Assembly: GCA_001599755.1 (NCBI GenBank)
Contig: BCHX01000007.1
Location: 1,736,001-1,800,000, forward strand
DNA: 64,000 nucleotides
Source: Gliomastix tumulicola
Lineage: Eukaryota; Ascomycota; Sordariomycetes; Hypocreales; Bionectriaceae
Reading direction: 5' to 3'
Positions 25,120 through 34,338 of the stretch are shown piece after piece. Both the position numbers and the translations under genes were made by a program. The notes below the pieces were generated by a model, which did no database searches, was not told where the DNA came from, and worked only from the letters and a program-made list of their open reading frames with translations. How positions within the stretch are numbered: the stretch's first letter is position 1; each line of letters opens with the position of its first letter.

Positions 25120-26837
25120 CTACACCCTTTGTCCCTGGTTAACTCTCTCCCAGACTTCAGTGGCACTAGCAGCGAACAGCTCTGCTTCCTCTTGGCCGAC
25201 ATTATCTCCAAACACTTCCTCCATCTGCTCAAGTGTTTTGCCTTTGGTCTCTGGGACAAGAAACCACGCCCAAACGACGGCGAGTGCGCACCAGACACCA
25301 AAGAAGATATAAGTGCCGAAACCCCAGGACTCCAGCATAGGAGGCGTGACGACACCCACAATAAAGTTGCACAGCCAGTTGGTAGCCGTCGACAGCGCCA
25401 CACCCTTGGACCGCATGGCGCTGGGGAAGACCTCCGTCGGGAGTGCCCAACCAAGAGGAGCATACGTGACGCCGTAGATGAGAACAAAGAGGAAAGCCAT
25501 AGACACAGCGCCCCAGCCGGCGTCGGAGTGCGCGTCCCAGTTCTTCGAGTAGACCCCCACCAAGGCAGCCATGATGCCCCAAGAGATAGCACCTCCGATT
25601 CCGCCAAAGATTGCCAGTGGGCGACGTCCTGCCTTATCAATGATGAAGAAGCACACTGACACGGCGACCAGCTGGAGGAGGTTGAAGACACCAGACATGA
25701 TCAGGGCCATTTCCGACGACTGCCCAAGGCTTTCGAACAATGTGGGAGCATAGTAGATGAAGGCGTTGATGCCAAATAGCTGCTGGAAGAACATCACGCC
25801 GCAACCGACAACGACACGGCGCCACATCTTCTTGCTGAAGAGATCGAGCCAGCTCCTGACCTCAAGCTTGATTCCGGTGGCATCGGGGTGGTGACGCTGC
25901 TGGACGGCCTTCTGGAACCGTGCCTCGGTGATGATGCCCCGGTACTCCAACTGTATCCGCCCGTCGGTCTCTTGGAGACGCCGAAGCTTGGACAGACTGG
26001 CAAGAGACTCGTCGTCGCGGCCGACCAATGCCAGCCACCGGGGTGAATATGGGAACATGTTGATACCAATGCCGACGATGGTCGCGGAGATCATTTGGAG
26101 GCCGAGGGGAAGCCGGAACGATATCTCGCCAGCCATGTTCCGTGTGCCGTAGGTGATCCAGAACGAGACGACAACACCGAGGACGACGGAGACGGATTCG
26201 AGTACGAGCAGAGACCCGCGAAGGTTGGGAGGCGCAATCTCGGAGATGTATAATGGAGCACCCTGTCGAAGATGATGTGTTAGCAGTCGGACTACCGTCG
26301 AGAGTGTGGAATCGCAAGAAAGCTCACCATGGCCAAAGTTCCAACTCCAATGCCACCGATAGTGCGTCCAAGAACGAGCATCTCGTAGTTAACGGCGGCG
26401 GTCTGAAGAATGGCGCCAACGTTGAAGATCACGACGACGACGGCAATCGCACGCTTCCGTGATATAGTATCGGCAAGCCACGGCATGAAGAAGCAGCCCA
26501 GAAAGGCACCGAGCTCCAGCATGCCCGTCATGAATCCCTTGCCAAACCCGCCCTTGGCCTCAGGAAAGACCTCGTGGAACTGGTCCATGACGTTGATGAT
26601 GGAGATCACGCCCTGGTCGTATCCGAAGGAGAATCCGCCCATGGAGGCGAGAAGCGCGGCAACGAATACGTATGGGGACTCGACGATACCCCGTATGCCA
26701 GTCGATCCATACGAGATGTCAACATCTGCGTCTAGCGCTGGCACACTGGCAGTGGGAGACTTAACAGCCTCAACGTTTTCTGTTGAGGTGAAGTTGTCCT
26801 TCTGCTCATCAGCAGTCCGATGGGGCTTGTTGTCCAT
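25120..26837 (-). CDS. MFS sugar-type transporter
   Basis: Plasma-membrane sugar/proton-symporter-like protein of 550 residues. Exon 1 is 26328..26837 and exon 2 25120..26262, with a 65-base intron (GTGAGC...ACAG, phase 0). ATG 26837 is chosen because the longer frame begins only at a TTG. Twelve membrane helices are expected. Family signatures: GYDQGVIS in helix 1, PYSPRWL before the central loop, QQLFGINAFIYYAPT in helix 7, DKAGRRPL, and PETKGKTLEQMEEVF after helix 12. A soluble N-terminus of about 55 residues precedes helix 1. It is head to head with a Zn2Cys6 regulator and shares a promoter with two TCCGCGGA palindromes. The substrate may be a sugar, quinate or an aromatic acid; sequence alone does not decide. 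Confidence 0.94.
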
Positions 26838-27609
26838 GTCGCTTAGGTCTGCCAATGACGACAGGGTGTGCACTGGGCAGCTTGATGCAGCAGGGAGAGA
26901 AGGCAAATGTGGTCTTGTTGGAGGCAAAGAGGTGGACGGTGCTGAGCTGAATAGCGTTCGAGATTGGAGAAGGCTCTGCCAGGCTTTTAATAACTTTCAT
27001 TCAGCTTGGGTTGTCGTTGCTGCTTACATTCAAGCTTCGGTGAGTGGTCAGGCCCAGCCAGTCAATGTGCATGGGGCCGGTCTGCCTGCTAGCCCATTAT
27101 TCATTCCCCAAGAAACAGCTGAAGCAGGTAACACTCTCCGCGGATTGCATAAAGCTCCATCCAACTGTCTCTGGGGTAATGCGGGGAGCGAGTTGGGAGT
27201 ATCTAGATGACGACGGTGTCGCTTACCGTCGTTAAGTTCAACGTAGAGGGCACGGCGCTCATCTAAATTCCGCGGAGAGTGTTGCCCAGATAGGTCAAGG
27301 CCAAACTTATGGCTTCAGGACGTCGCACGGATTGGATCCCCCGGCCAATATTCCCCACGGGGGCGCTAGTGCTTGCACTGCATGACTCTGCGAAGCCCAG
27401 AGCTGCTAGGCTTGAGCCTAGAGCTGCCCGGGCTTGTCTTCCACTGCTCCGATCCTCCAGCTCACAGTTTGCACTACGGAGAAGGCTCGGGGTAGCGTCT
27501 CCACTGGAACAGGTCTCCGCCCCAGGTAATAAAGGGCGGGCTCAGTCGCGCGGAATACTTTTCCCCTCTCGTTTATGTTTGCCCCCCCGGACATACCACT
27601 GACACTGCC
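26838..27609. promoter_or_regulatory. Divergent promoter of transporter and Zn2Cys6 regulator
   Basis: These 772 bases separate the two start codons. They contain two TCCGCGGA palindromes inside a perfect 15-base inverted repeat (27130-27144 and 27269-27283). Confidence 0.6.
27130..27283. promoter_or_regulatory. 15-base inverted repeat with TCCGCGGA sites
   Basis: AACACTCTCCGCGGA at 27130..27144 recurs exactly on the other strand at 27269..27283. Each arm contains the 8-base palindrome TCCGCGGA (27137..27144 and 27269..27276). That palindrome is identical to the consensus pleiotropic drug response element bound by the Zn2Cys6 proteins Pdr1/Pdr3 in yeast. The adjacent gene encodes a Zn2Cys6 factor, so autoregulation is plausible. 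Confidence 0.55.
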
Positions 27610-29634
27610 ATGAAACGAAAGAGCAGCTGCAACTCATGCCGACAACGACACCGCAGGTGCATCACGCGGCCGGACGCGACGAGATGCAATGGCTGCGATG
27701 AGCTGGACAGGGAATGCAGCTTTGCGCCAAAGTTCCAGTTCCGGGCGTGGAAACAGTCCCAGGGGGCTGGAAATCGCGTCGATGCCGCTGGGACGGGTAC
27801 CACAGATCATCATCATCATGCTGACTGTATGACTTCATCGTTTCTGAGAAGAAGAAAAGCGATAAAGCTAATTGCTCACAGTCACGCATGTGCTCAATGG
27901 AAGCTTTGGCATTGAGGAAGCTCTGGGTAGTGGCCCAGGACCACCAATCGATAGCCCTCGGAGAGCATATACATCGAGCATCGAGAGTGCAGGGCCAATG
28001 AGCATTGGGAGTCTCTCTTGCTTGCAGGATCTTACGCTCATACCGAACACCGAGAGCCATGTCGACTCCGAGAGCCCGAGGTCACAGCGGATGATCGAAT
28101 ATCAATCGGCGAGTATTACCTCTCCCGGAAGTAGGGACCGTGAAGTCGCCGGGGGATCAGCGTCGGCGAATCGAGAAGCAATCGGCCGCGACCATGTTCC
28201 CCATGGGCTCCTCGAGGCTCCGTCCATGTCACCGGGGCTCACTCAACGCGAAGCTTTCCTGTTCAGGACCTGGGTGCAGAAGATTGCACTAATTGTAAGT
28301 AACCGGCCGGTACGGAGGGGTGGCTGAGTCTCGACCCAGCAGAGGGATACTGACACCCTGTGGAGTCAGATGGTGTCGACGATGCCAGGCACTTCACCGT
28401 CTCAGTCTCGCGACTGGCACTGAAGCACCCCGTGCTGTTCAACGCTATTCTCGCGCTGGCCAGTCGATTTGATGCCCTCGCCACGGGCAGTGGATCCGAT
28501 GTCGAGAGCACGTTCTATCATGGCCGGTGCATCGAGCTCCTCATCGACCTGCTCCTAAAGCCGGCCGAGACGTATGATTCAACCCTTCTAGCCGCCGTTG
28601 TCTTATCTCGCCTCTACGAGGAAAACGACACTGAGACGGATGCCCTTACGTACCATCTGAGCGGGACACGGACACTCCTCAGCAACGACGTCATCACGCG
28701 CCTCGCCGCCGAGGGAGGTCTGGCCGAGGCCGCGTGCTGGGTGCATCTGCGACAGTCCGTTTACGTTGCCATCGTGCATCGACAGCACCTCCACATCCCC
28801 CTCGGTGTATTCAAAGACCTCACTGCGTTTAGGAAGAGCGACGACACGTCTTACGCTAACCGTGTGGTCTATCTGTTTGCGCGGGTGTTGCTCGAGTTCT
28901 TCCCTGACCCCACCAACACAGAAGGTACTTCGCCTACGTGCGAGGATAATTGGGATTGCCTCCAAAATGACCTTGACTCCTGGTTTGAGAGGAAACCGGC
29001 GTCCTTCGAGCCACTTTACGACGAGCCGCCTGACCTTGAGGCAGACAAGCCATTCCCTTGCATATGGATGTTATCAACGGTGCCAAGTAAGCCTAGTTCC
29101 GAATTTGCCCGCCTGGAGCGAAAGCTCAATTAATATTCGTTGTGTGTCTATGGCAGCTGACCTCCTCTAGCTGTGGCACTACAGCACTATTATGCAAGCA
29201 TTATTGTCTTATACCTCAACAGGTGCAATGGTCCTCTCGGAAGCGGCGGATTTGAGGCGGCCCGAGAGAGGAGGAACAATGAGGTGGGCAAGCCCGTGTT
29301 GGCTAATGACGCCGAATTCTGCTAACCAAGGCGTAAGAAACTAATTTCTTCATACCTATGCGTATTGATGGGTCTGGCGTTATCTAATCAGCAGGCATTG
29401 AATGCGTGGTATCTGCCCTGCCATATGCTTGATCTTTGTGAGTCACCCCTTTAGACCATAGACACAGATCTCTGACTTTAGTTGGAAGGCGGTTATTGCA
29501 TACGGTCTCCTGTGGAAAGGGCCCATACGATCAAGTTCCTCGAGGCCGTCAAGCGCGAGATACAGTGGAAGACGGCACCCGTGATCGCGGCACTCAAGAA
29601 GCAATGGGACGAGCTTGACGGATACGGAGATTAA
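27610..29634 (+). CDS. Zn2Cys6 (Gal4-type) transcription factor
   Basis: Probable regulator of the neighbouring transporter and P450/reductase genes. Six exons (27610..27826, 27882..28294, 28366..29086, 29171..29283, 29338..29437, 29489..29634) give 569 residues. The zinc cluster is C7-x2-C10-x6-C17-x8-C26-x2-C29-x6-C36. The middle part matches the fungal-specific regulatory domain (RHFTVSVSRLALKHP, LFNAILALASR). The last three exons are too small to stand out as frames but are well supported: ALQHYYASIIVLYLN, GLALSNQQALNAWYLPC and WKTAPVIAALKKQW are typical of the C-terminus of this family. The acceptor at 28365 (GAG) is the least certain; CAG at 28369 would need a different donor. The last acceptor (GAAG at 29488) is chosen for frame and conservation. 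Confidence 0.88.
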
Positions 29635-29778
29635 GGAATGGGCCCCCAACTGACATGTAGAACGGATACGGGCTGACAAGAGACACCCATCTAGCTTCTA
29701 TATAATACTGTCCCTAGCAAAGCAAACTTATCACCCTCTTCCTCCAACCCCACTGCCCTCAATGTATACAACCATAAT

Positions 29779-31374
29779 CTACTGAAGAGCGTCGATGACC
29801 TCCGCGGAAAGATCCCGCCTCCAGATCTTGATCGGCAGAGGTCCGCAAATAAGATTAAACGCCTCGAACCTCTCTCCCTTGAAGTCAGGCCCGGGCAGAG
29901 CAAAGTCATACCTGTGAACGACTGTGGCCAGGATGACAATCTGCTCGAGATACGAGATGTTGCGCCCAATACAGCCTCTCGCACCTGCCGAGAAGGGGAT
30001 GAAGTACGGTTCCATCCTCTTACGCTCGGCCGGGTCAATCCACCTCTCCGGCTTGAAGGTATCCGGGTCCGGGTAGACTGTCCCGTCATGATGGGCGCCA
30101 TAGATCGTCATGGAGACACTCGTGTCGCCTGGAATCCACTCTCCCAAGATCGATGCGCCCTCAGGAGGCGTCCGACGTGGCAGTCCAGAAGAGGTAGGTG
30201 GGATGAGACGCAGTCCTTCGTCCAGACACGCCTTGAGGTATGGCAGATCCTTGACCTTGTCGTAAGGGGCGACGATTTCATCCTCGTCAAGAACACTCTC
30301 CAACTCCTTCCTGAGAGCAGAAAGCTGCTGGGGGTGACGAATAAGGAGTTCGAGAATGTTCGTGAGAGCAATGGCCGTCGTTTCGGCGCCAGCATCAATG
30401 ATCGCCGCCGTCTCTGCGACAATCTCACCCCACTCGAGAAAGTTGGGTGCGCCGGACTTATCTTCCATCAGGCATGTGAAGAAGTCATCGAGATTCTCTC
30501 CGGCCTTGTACCGCCTCAGTCTCTCGCTCGCCTGGTGGTATGTGATGTCGCCCCACGGAGAGCTGTTTTTCCAAGTCTGTTTCCACTTGCTGGGCACAAT
30601 CTGCGTCACCCAGGCCACCCACGGCCACAGATCGTAGTCCCAGCAGAAGACGGATTTGACAATGGCGTTTTGGTTCTGGGAGAAACGGTACCTCGCACGA
30701 TACTGGGTGCCATCGGGCCTTTCGGCGGTGACCTCATCCGTGCCAGTATCTAGCAGATCCATCTTCGATGATAGGGCAATGAAGTTGATGGCTTCGATCG
30801 TCCAAAGGTTGATCCAGTGATTGTAGTCGACAGTCAGGTCATCCGCAGCAGGTACCTGGCCCGGCTTCAGAGGCGCCGTGCATCGTGCGTCGAGCGCCTT
30901 GACAAGCCGTTGCGCAGTGTAGTTGACCTTGTACTCCCACTTCTCCAGGTTTTTGATTGCGAACGCCGCCGAGAGGAGCTTTCTCTTGCGACCATGCTCC
31001 TCCTTGTCAACAACATCAAACAGTTGCCTGTGAGTGGCAGCCAGGATGGTTTCCTTTCTGTCCTTGATGCATTTGGTCCTGTGGCCATATATGTCCTTGA
31101 CAGCATCTGGGTGGTTGAAGGCCAGCGCATTCGGACCGATCCTCAAGATCGTCTCCCCGCGTTTGACATGCTCGAGTGTCAGATCCCTGGAGCGATGTCC
31201 ATGGGAACTCAAGTAGCAGTGCCGGAAGTCCGTGAGAGGAGATAGCCAGGAATAATTTGGGTACTTCCGAAGCCCTTTGCGGTCGACAAAGTAGAAAATG
31301 ATGGGATAAAGAATGAGCCGCGTAAAAGTTGCAGAGAGCACTGCGACGAGTGCGATGACGGGTAGTGAGAGCAT
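29779..31374 (-). CDS. Cytochrome P450 (resembles benzoate 4-monooxygenase-type P450s)
   Basis: Intronless, 531 residues, ATG at 31374. An N-terminal hydrophobic anchor (about 1-30) precedes HARKRK-like HGRKRK near 128. The I-helix is AGAETT near 327, the ExxR EGLR near 387, and the haem loop FSAGARGCIGR with cysteine 468. The motif EKLDDFF-like ENLDDFFTCLMEDK and the LPRRTPPEGA block recur in fungal P450s annotated as CYP53-like aromatic-acid hydroxylases. The family assignment is by recollection and moderate. It is divergent from an NADPH-P450 reductase gene, so the two probably work as an electron-transfer pair at the ER membrane. Confidence 0.92.
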   Translation of the reverse strand: MLSLPVIALVAVLSATFTRLILYPIIFYFVDRKGLRKYPNYSWLSPLTDFRHCYLSSHGHRSRDLTLEHVKRGETILRIGPNALAFNHPDAVKDIYGHRTKCIKDRKETILAATHRQLFDVVDKEEHGRKRKLLSAAFAIKNLEKWEYKVNYTAQRLVKALDARCTAPLKPGQVPAADDLTVDYNHWINLWTIEAINFIALSSKMDLLDTGTDEVTAERPDGTQYRARYRFSQNQNAIVKSVFCWDYDLWPWVAWVTQIVPSKWKQTWKNSSPWGDITYHQASERLRRYKAGENLDDFFTCLMEDKSGAPNFLEWGEIVAETAAIIDAGAETTAIALTNILELLIRHPQQLSALRKELESVLDEDEIVAPYDKVKDLPYLKACLDEGLRLIPPTSSGLPRRTPPEGASILGEWIPGDTSVSMTIYGAHHDGTVYPDPDTFKPERWIDPAERKRMEPYFIPFSAGARGCIGRNISYLEQIVILATVVHRYDFALPGPDFKGERFEAFNLICGPLPIKIWRRDLSAEVIDALQ

Positions 31375-31758
31375 GGTTGAAGTTGGAAAGTTGCAAAAGC
31401 AACAGTTGTGAAGACAGTCTCGCTAAGGGGGGAAATAAATCAGACGTGAACAGTCTCCGTTAGATGAACTCATATCAATCTGCAGAATGCTCAATTCTTT
31501 TATCCCTACAATCATTATTTTTAGCAATCTAATGGTGCCTCTGTCCTCTAGAGCGATGACTCTGCTTTCCCACAAGACAGTGGAGGGCTCCCCGCCAGCG
31601 GAGTATATTGCTAAAAAGGGCTACACACCCCCTTGCCTCAGCTCCGTTCCGTGGATTACTCTACTTATTTAGGCTAAGCCACTCTATATCGTCCCTCCTT
31701 GCCCGGGCCACTCAGCTGCGATCTACTGTGGACGCATTTCCTGGAAAGAGAAACATCA

Positions 31759-31766
31759 TCCGCGGA
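31759..31766. promoter_or_regulatory. TCCGCGGA palindrome (Pdr1/Pdr3-type element)
   Basis: Same 8-base palindrome as the two in the transporter/regulator promoter. It shares the extension TCCGCGGAAT with the minus-strand reading of the 27269 site. It lies 223 bases before the reductase start and 385 bases before the P450 start. Confidence 0.5.
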
Positions 31767-31804
31767 ATATGCACACCAGCTGTGACTGACATTCCCCTAC
31801 GCCA

Positions 31805-31852
31805 GGCTCCCATGGCTGAAGGCTTCCATGGCTGAAGGCTCCCATGACTGAA
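31805..31852. repeat. 16-base tandem repeat, three copies
   Basis: Units at 31805..31820, 31821..31836 and 31837..31852 follow GGCTCCCATGGCTGAA; copies two and three each differ at one base. The array sits about 140 bases before the reductase start codon, where it could add protein-binding sites or alter spacing. Confidence 0.85.
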
Positions 31853-31988
31853 GCTTGCATCGTAGATATTAAATGCCAGGTGTATGAATAAACCATAGAC
31901 ATTCACGACCGACCATACTTGCGACGACAGTAGAACTCACCTTGTGTCTCTTTTCTCTTTTCAACATCTAAACTCCATCATCTTCGTC

Positions 31989-34088
31989 ATGGCCAGTCGC
32001 CAGCTTTTCAATTCTGCTGGTGAATCTAGCAGCATCAATGGCATGTTGAGGCCACTCTATGCCGCCAGCTATACAGATTATGGCCTGCTTATGGTCATTC
32101 TTGTCGCGTCGAGCTATGTTTACAACAGAGGCAGTGTCTTGCCAAAGGCGGACCCTTTCCGTGCATTGTTCTTCGCGACGCCGCAGAACAAAGACGGTGT
32201 TACACAGTCATCTTCTCAGAGCACCAGAAACATTGGTGAAAAGGCCCGGGATGCGGCGGCTCGCTTCATTATCCTCTGGGGGTCGCAGTCTGGGACCGCA
32301 GAATCTCTCGCCCATCGCCTTGGACGAGATATCCAGCAACGGCTCAAGTCAACTGCTATCGTTGGCGATCTGTCGGACTATGATCCCGCCACCCTGATCA
32401 ATGTTCCTGACTCCGCCATTGTTGTACTGGTCATGTCCACCTACGGAGAAGGGGACCCGAGCGACAATGCGCAGGAGTTCGTGTCACATGTTACAGCCCC
32501 GTCAAAGAGCAATCTGTCACACGTGTCCTTTGCGGCTTTTGGCTGTGGGAATAGCAACTATCGCTACTTCAACAAGGTCATCCAAGATGCGGCTTCAGGG
32601 ATAGTGCAGTGCGGCGGCAAACTGCTACTTCCTGTTGGTGCTGGTGACGAAGCGACCCGATCGACTCAAGAAGATTTCCTTGAGTGGAAAGAGGAGCTCT
32701 TCTCTCTCCTGGTCTCCCAGCACGGCCTCTCAGACCACAAAGCCGAATACCAACCCACCGTCGAGGTCACCATAGACGAGTCTCTTCCAGAGGTAACTCA
32801 AGATCGTGACGAGAGTGGTGTCCCTCAAAAGAAGGAGGTCTACCTCCCTGTCGTATCAAGACAGACAGTCGGTGTCTACAATGACCAGACACGGACATGT
32901 GTTGATCTCAAGCTCGACATCTCCGGTCATCCCGAACTGAAGTACCGCACAGGCGACCACATCGCCATCTGGCCTCGCAACCCTGCAGACGAAGTGAACC
33001 GTCTTCTCCAGGTCCTAGGACAAGAACACCAAAGATCTCGCCGCCTTCTCATCAGACCGACTGACGAGCTCACTGATCTCAAGGTCCCACAGTCAACAAC
33101 ACTCGAGGCTCTGTTTTCGCAGCACCTAGACATATGTGCCCCGGTTTCTCGAGAGACTGTACTTGCACTCGCCCGCATCACCCCAGGCCCCAACGTCAAG
33201 AACGAGCTTGAGAGGATTGGAGGCAGTAGGGAGTCCTATGCTGACTTTCTCGATTCCAACTACGTGACAATGGCCAGACTCATGGAGCTCATGGCAGCCT
33301 TCGATCCCAACCACTCGTGGAAGGCACTTCCTCTATCCTTCCTCATCGACTCTATCCCTGCGATGCAGCCGCGCCTCTACTCGATCTCCTCGTCCAGCAT
33401 TGTGGAACCTCGTCGAGTCGGCATCGTGGTTTCAGTCAAGCCTGCCATCGTTCCGAAGCGTCCAGACGCCTTAATTCACGGCGTGGCAAGCACCTACCTT
33501 TCGACGACGCAGTCTCTACAGCTAGATATCGAGGCCGACACTGGTCTTGTTCGCGCGGAAGTCCGTCGAGCCTCATTCAAGCTGCCGTTCAACCTCAAGA
33601 CACCAGTCATCATGGTCGCCGCCGGGACAGGCATAGCGCCCTTCAGAGCGTTCATCCAGGAACGTGCACGTCTCGCCTCTATTGGCCGAGATGTAGGCCC
33701 AATGATGCTCTTCTTCGGTAGCCAGAACGAGTCGGATTGCCTCTATTATGATGAGTTTGCAGATATTGCAGCAAAGCAGGGTCCAGAATTCTCGCTTCAG
33801 ATCATCACTGCGTTCTCGCGGCCGCAGAGCCACGGAACAGATGCACCGCAGCCGCAGAAGATGTACGTGCAGGATCAGATCGTTGAGCACCGCCAAGAGT
33901 TGATGCGATATTTGCTGGAGGAAGATGCGGCGTTCTATATCTGTGGATCGTCAACCATGGCTAAGGCGGTTGGGGATGCGATTGTGAAGGCGGCAATGGA
34001 AACGAAAGACTGGTCAACCGAGGCAGCCAGCCAGTGGAGGTTGGAACGGAGGAAGTCTAGCAGATGGCACGAGGATGTTTGGGGCTAG
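31989..34088 (+). CDS. NADPH-cytochrome P450 reductase paralogue
   Basis: Transfers electrons from NADPH through FAD and FMN to a P450. 699 residues from ATG 31989; the frame extends 15 codons upstream only to a GTG. An N-terminal hydrophobic anchor (about 32-45, DYGLLMVILVASSYVY) is followed by the FMN-binding flavodoxin part (GSQSGTAES near 98, STYGEGDPSDNAQEF, FGCGNSNYRYFN). The connecting and FAD part has RLYSISSSS near 461, then the NADPH part GTGIAPFRAFIQER near 546, with the C-terminal HEDVWG where the stacking tryptophan is expected. Housekeeping reductases are usually a separate, highly conserved copy. This one has an atypical N-terminus and sits beside a P450, so it is probably pathway-dedicated. 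Confidence 0.94.
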   Translation: MASRQLFNSAGESSSINGMLRPLYAASYTDYGLLMVILVASSYVYNRGSVLPKADPFRALFFATPQNKDGVTQSSSQSTRNIGEKARDAAARFIILWGSQSGTAESLAHRLGRDIQQRLKSTAIVGDLSDYDPATLINVPDSAIVVLVMSTYGEGDPSDNAQEFVSHVTAPSKSNLSHVSFAAFGCGNSNYRYFNKVIQDAASGIVQCGGKLLLPVGAGDEATRSTQEDFLEWKEELFSLLVSQHGLSDHKAEYQPTVEVTIDESLPEVTQDRDESGVPQKKEVYLPVVSRQTVGVYNDQTRTCVDLKLDISGHPELKYRTGDHIAIWPRNPADEVNRLLQVLGQEHQRSRRLLIRPTDELTDLKVPQSTTLEALFSQHLDICAPVSRETVLALARITPGPNVKNELERIGGSRESYADFLDSNYVTMARLMELMAAFDPNHSWKALPLSFLIDSIPAMQPRLYSISSSSIVEPRRVGIVVSVKPAIVPKRPDALIHGVASTYLSTTQSLQLDIEADTGLVRAEVRRASFKLPFNLKTPVIMVAAGTGIAPFRAFIQERARLASIGRDVGPMMLFFGSQNESDCLYYDEFADIAAKQGPEFSLQIITAFSRPQSHGTDAPQPQKMYVQDQIVEHRQELMRYLLEEDAAFYICGSSTMAKAVGDAIVKAAMETKDWSTEAASQWRLERRKSSRWHEDVWG

Positions 34089-34338
34089 CTATATTCACGT
34101 GTGGCGTTTGTTGCAGACCTGAGCATACGACATGAGATCTGTGGCGGTTGTCAAGACTTCCCAGCGCATCAAAGCTTGTGGCATGGCCCAGTCCCTCTAA
34201 ACAGGCAGGTTGCCAAGTCTAATTAGCACAGAGCAGCAACAACTTCTTGTTGGATGAACTTGGCTGATATAAGTCAGTTTATTTGCGTAGCAAAGCACCA
34301 TCCATCTTATCTCTTTCCAAATCGATAGATATCATTGC

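Larger units (their letters stand above)
31375..31988. promoter_or_regulatory. Divergent promoter of P450 and P450 reductase
   Basis: The 614 bases between the two start codons contain a TCCGCGGA palindrome at 31759..31766 and a 16-base unit repeated three times at 31805..31852. No coding potential was seen. Confidence 0.6.

Noticed and set aside
29087..29133. Regulator ending at the stop at 29133
   Set aside because: The residues after 29086 lose similarity, while splicing to 29171 restores the conserved family C-terminus.
16903..31988. Upstream TTG/GTG start codons for the genes starting near 16972, 24243, 26837 and 31989 (also 60230)
   Set aside because: Fungal nuclear genes start at ATG; in each case the next in-frame ATG gives a natural N-terminus, anchor or signal peptide.
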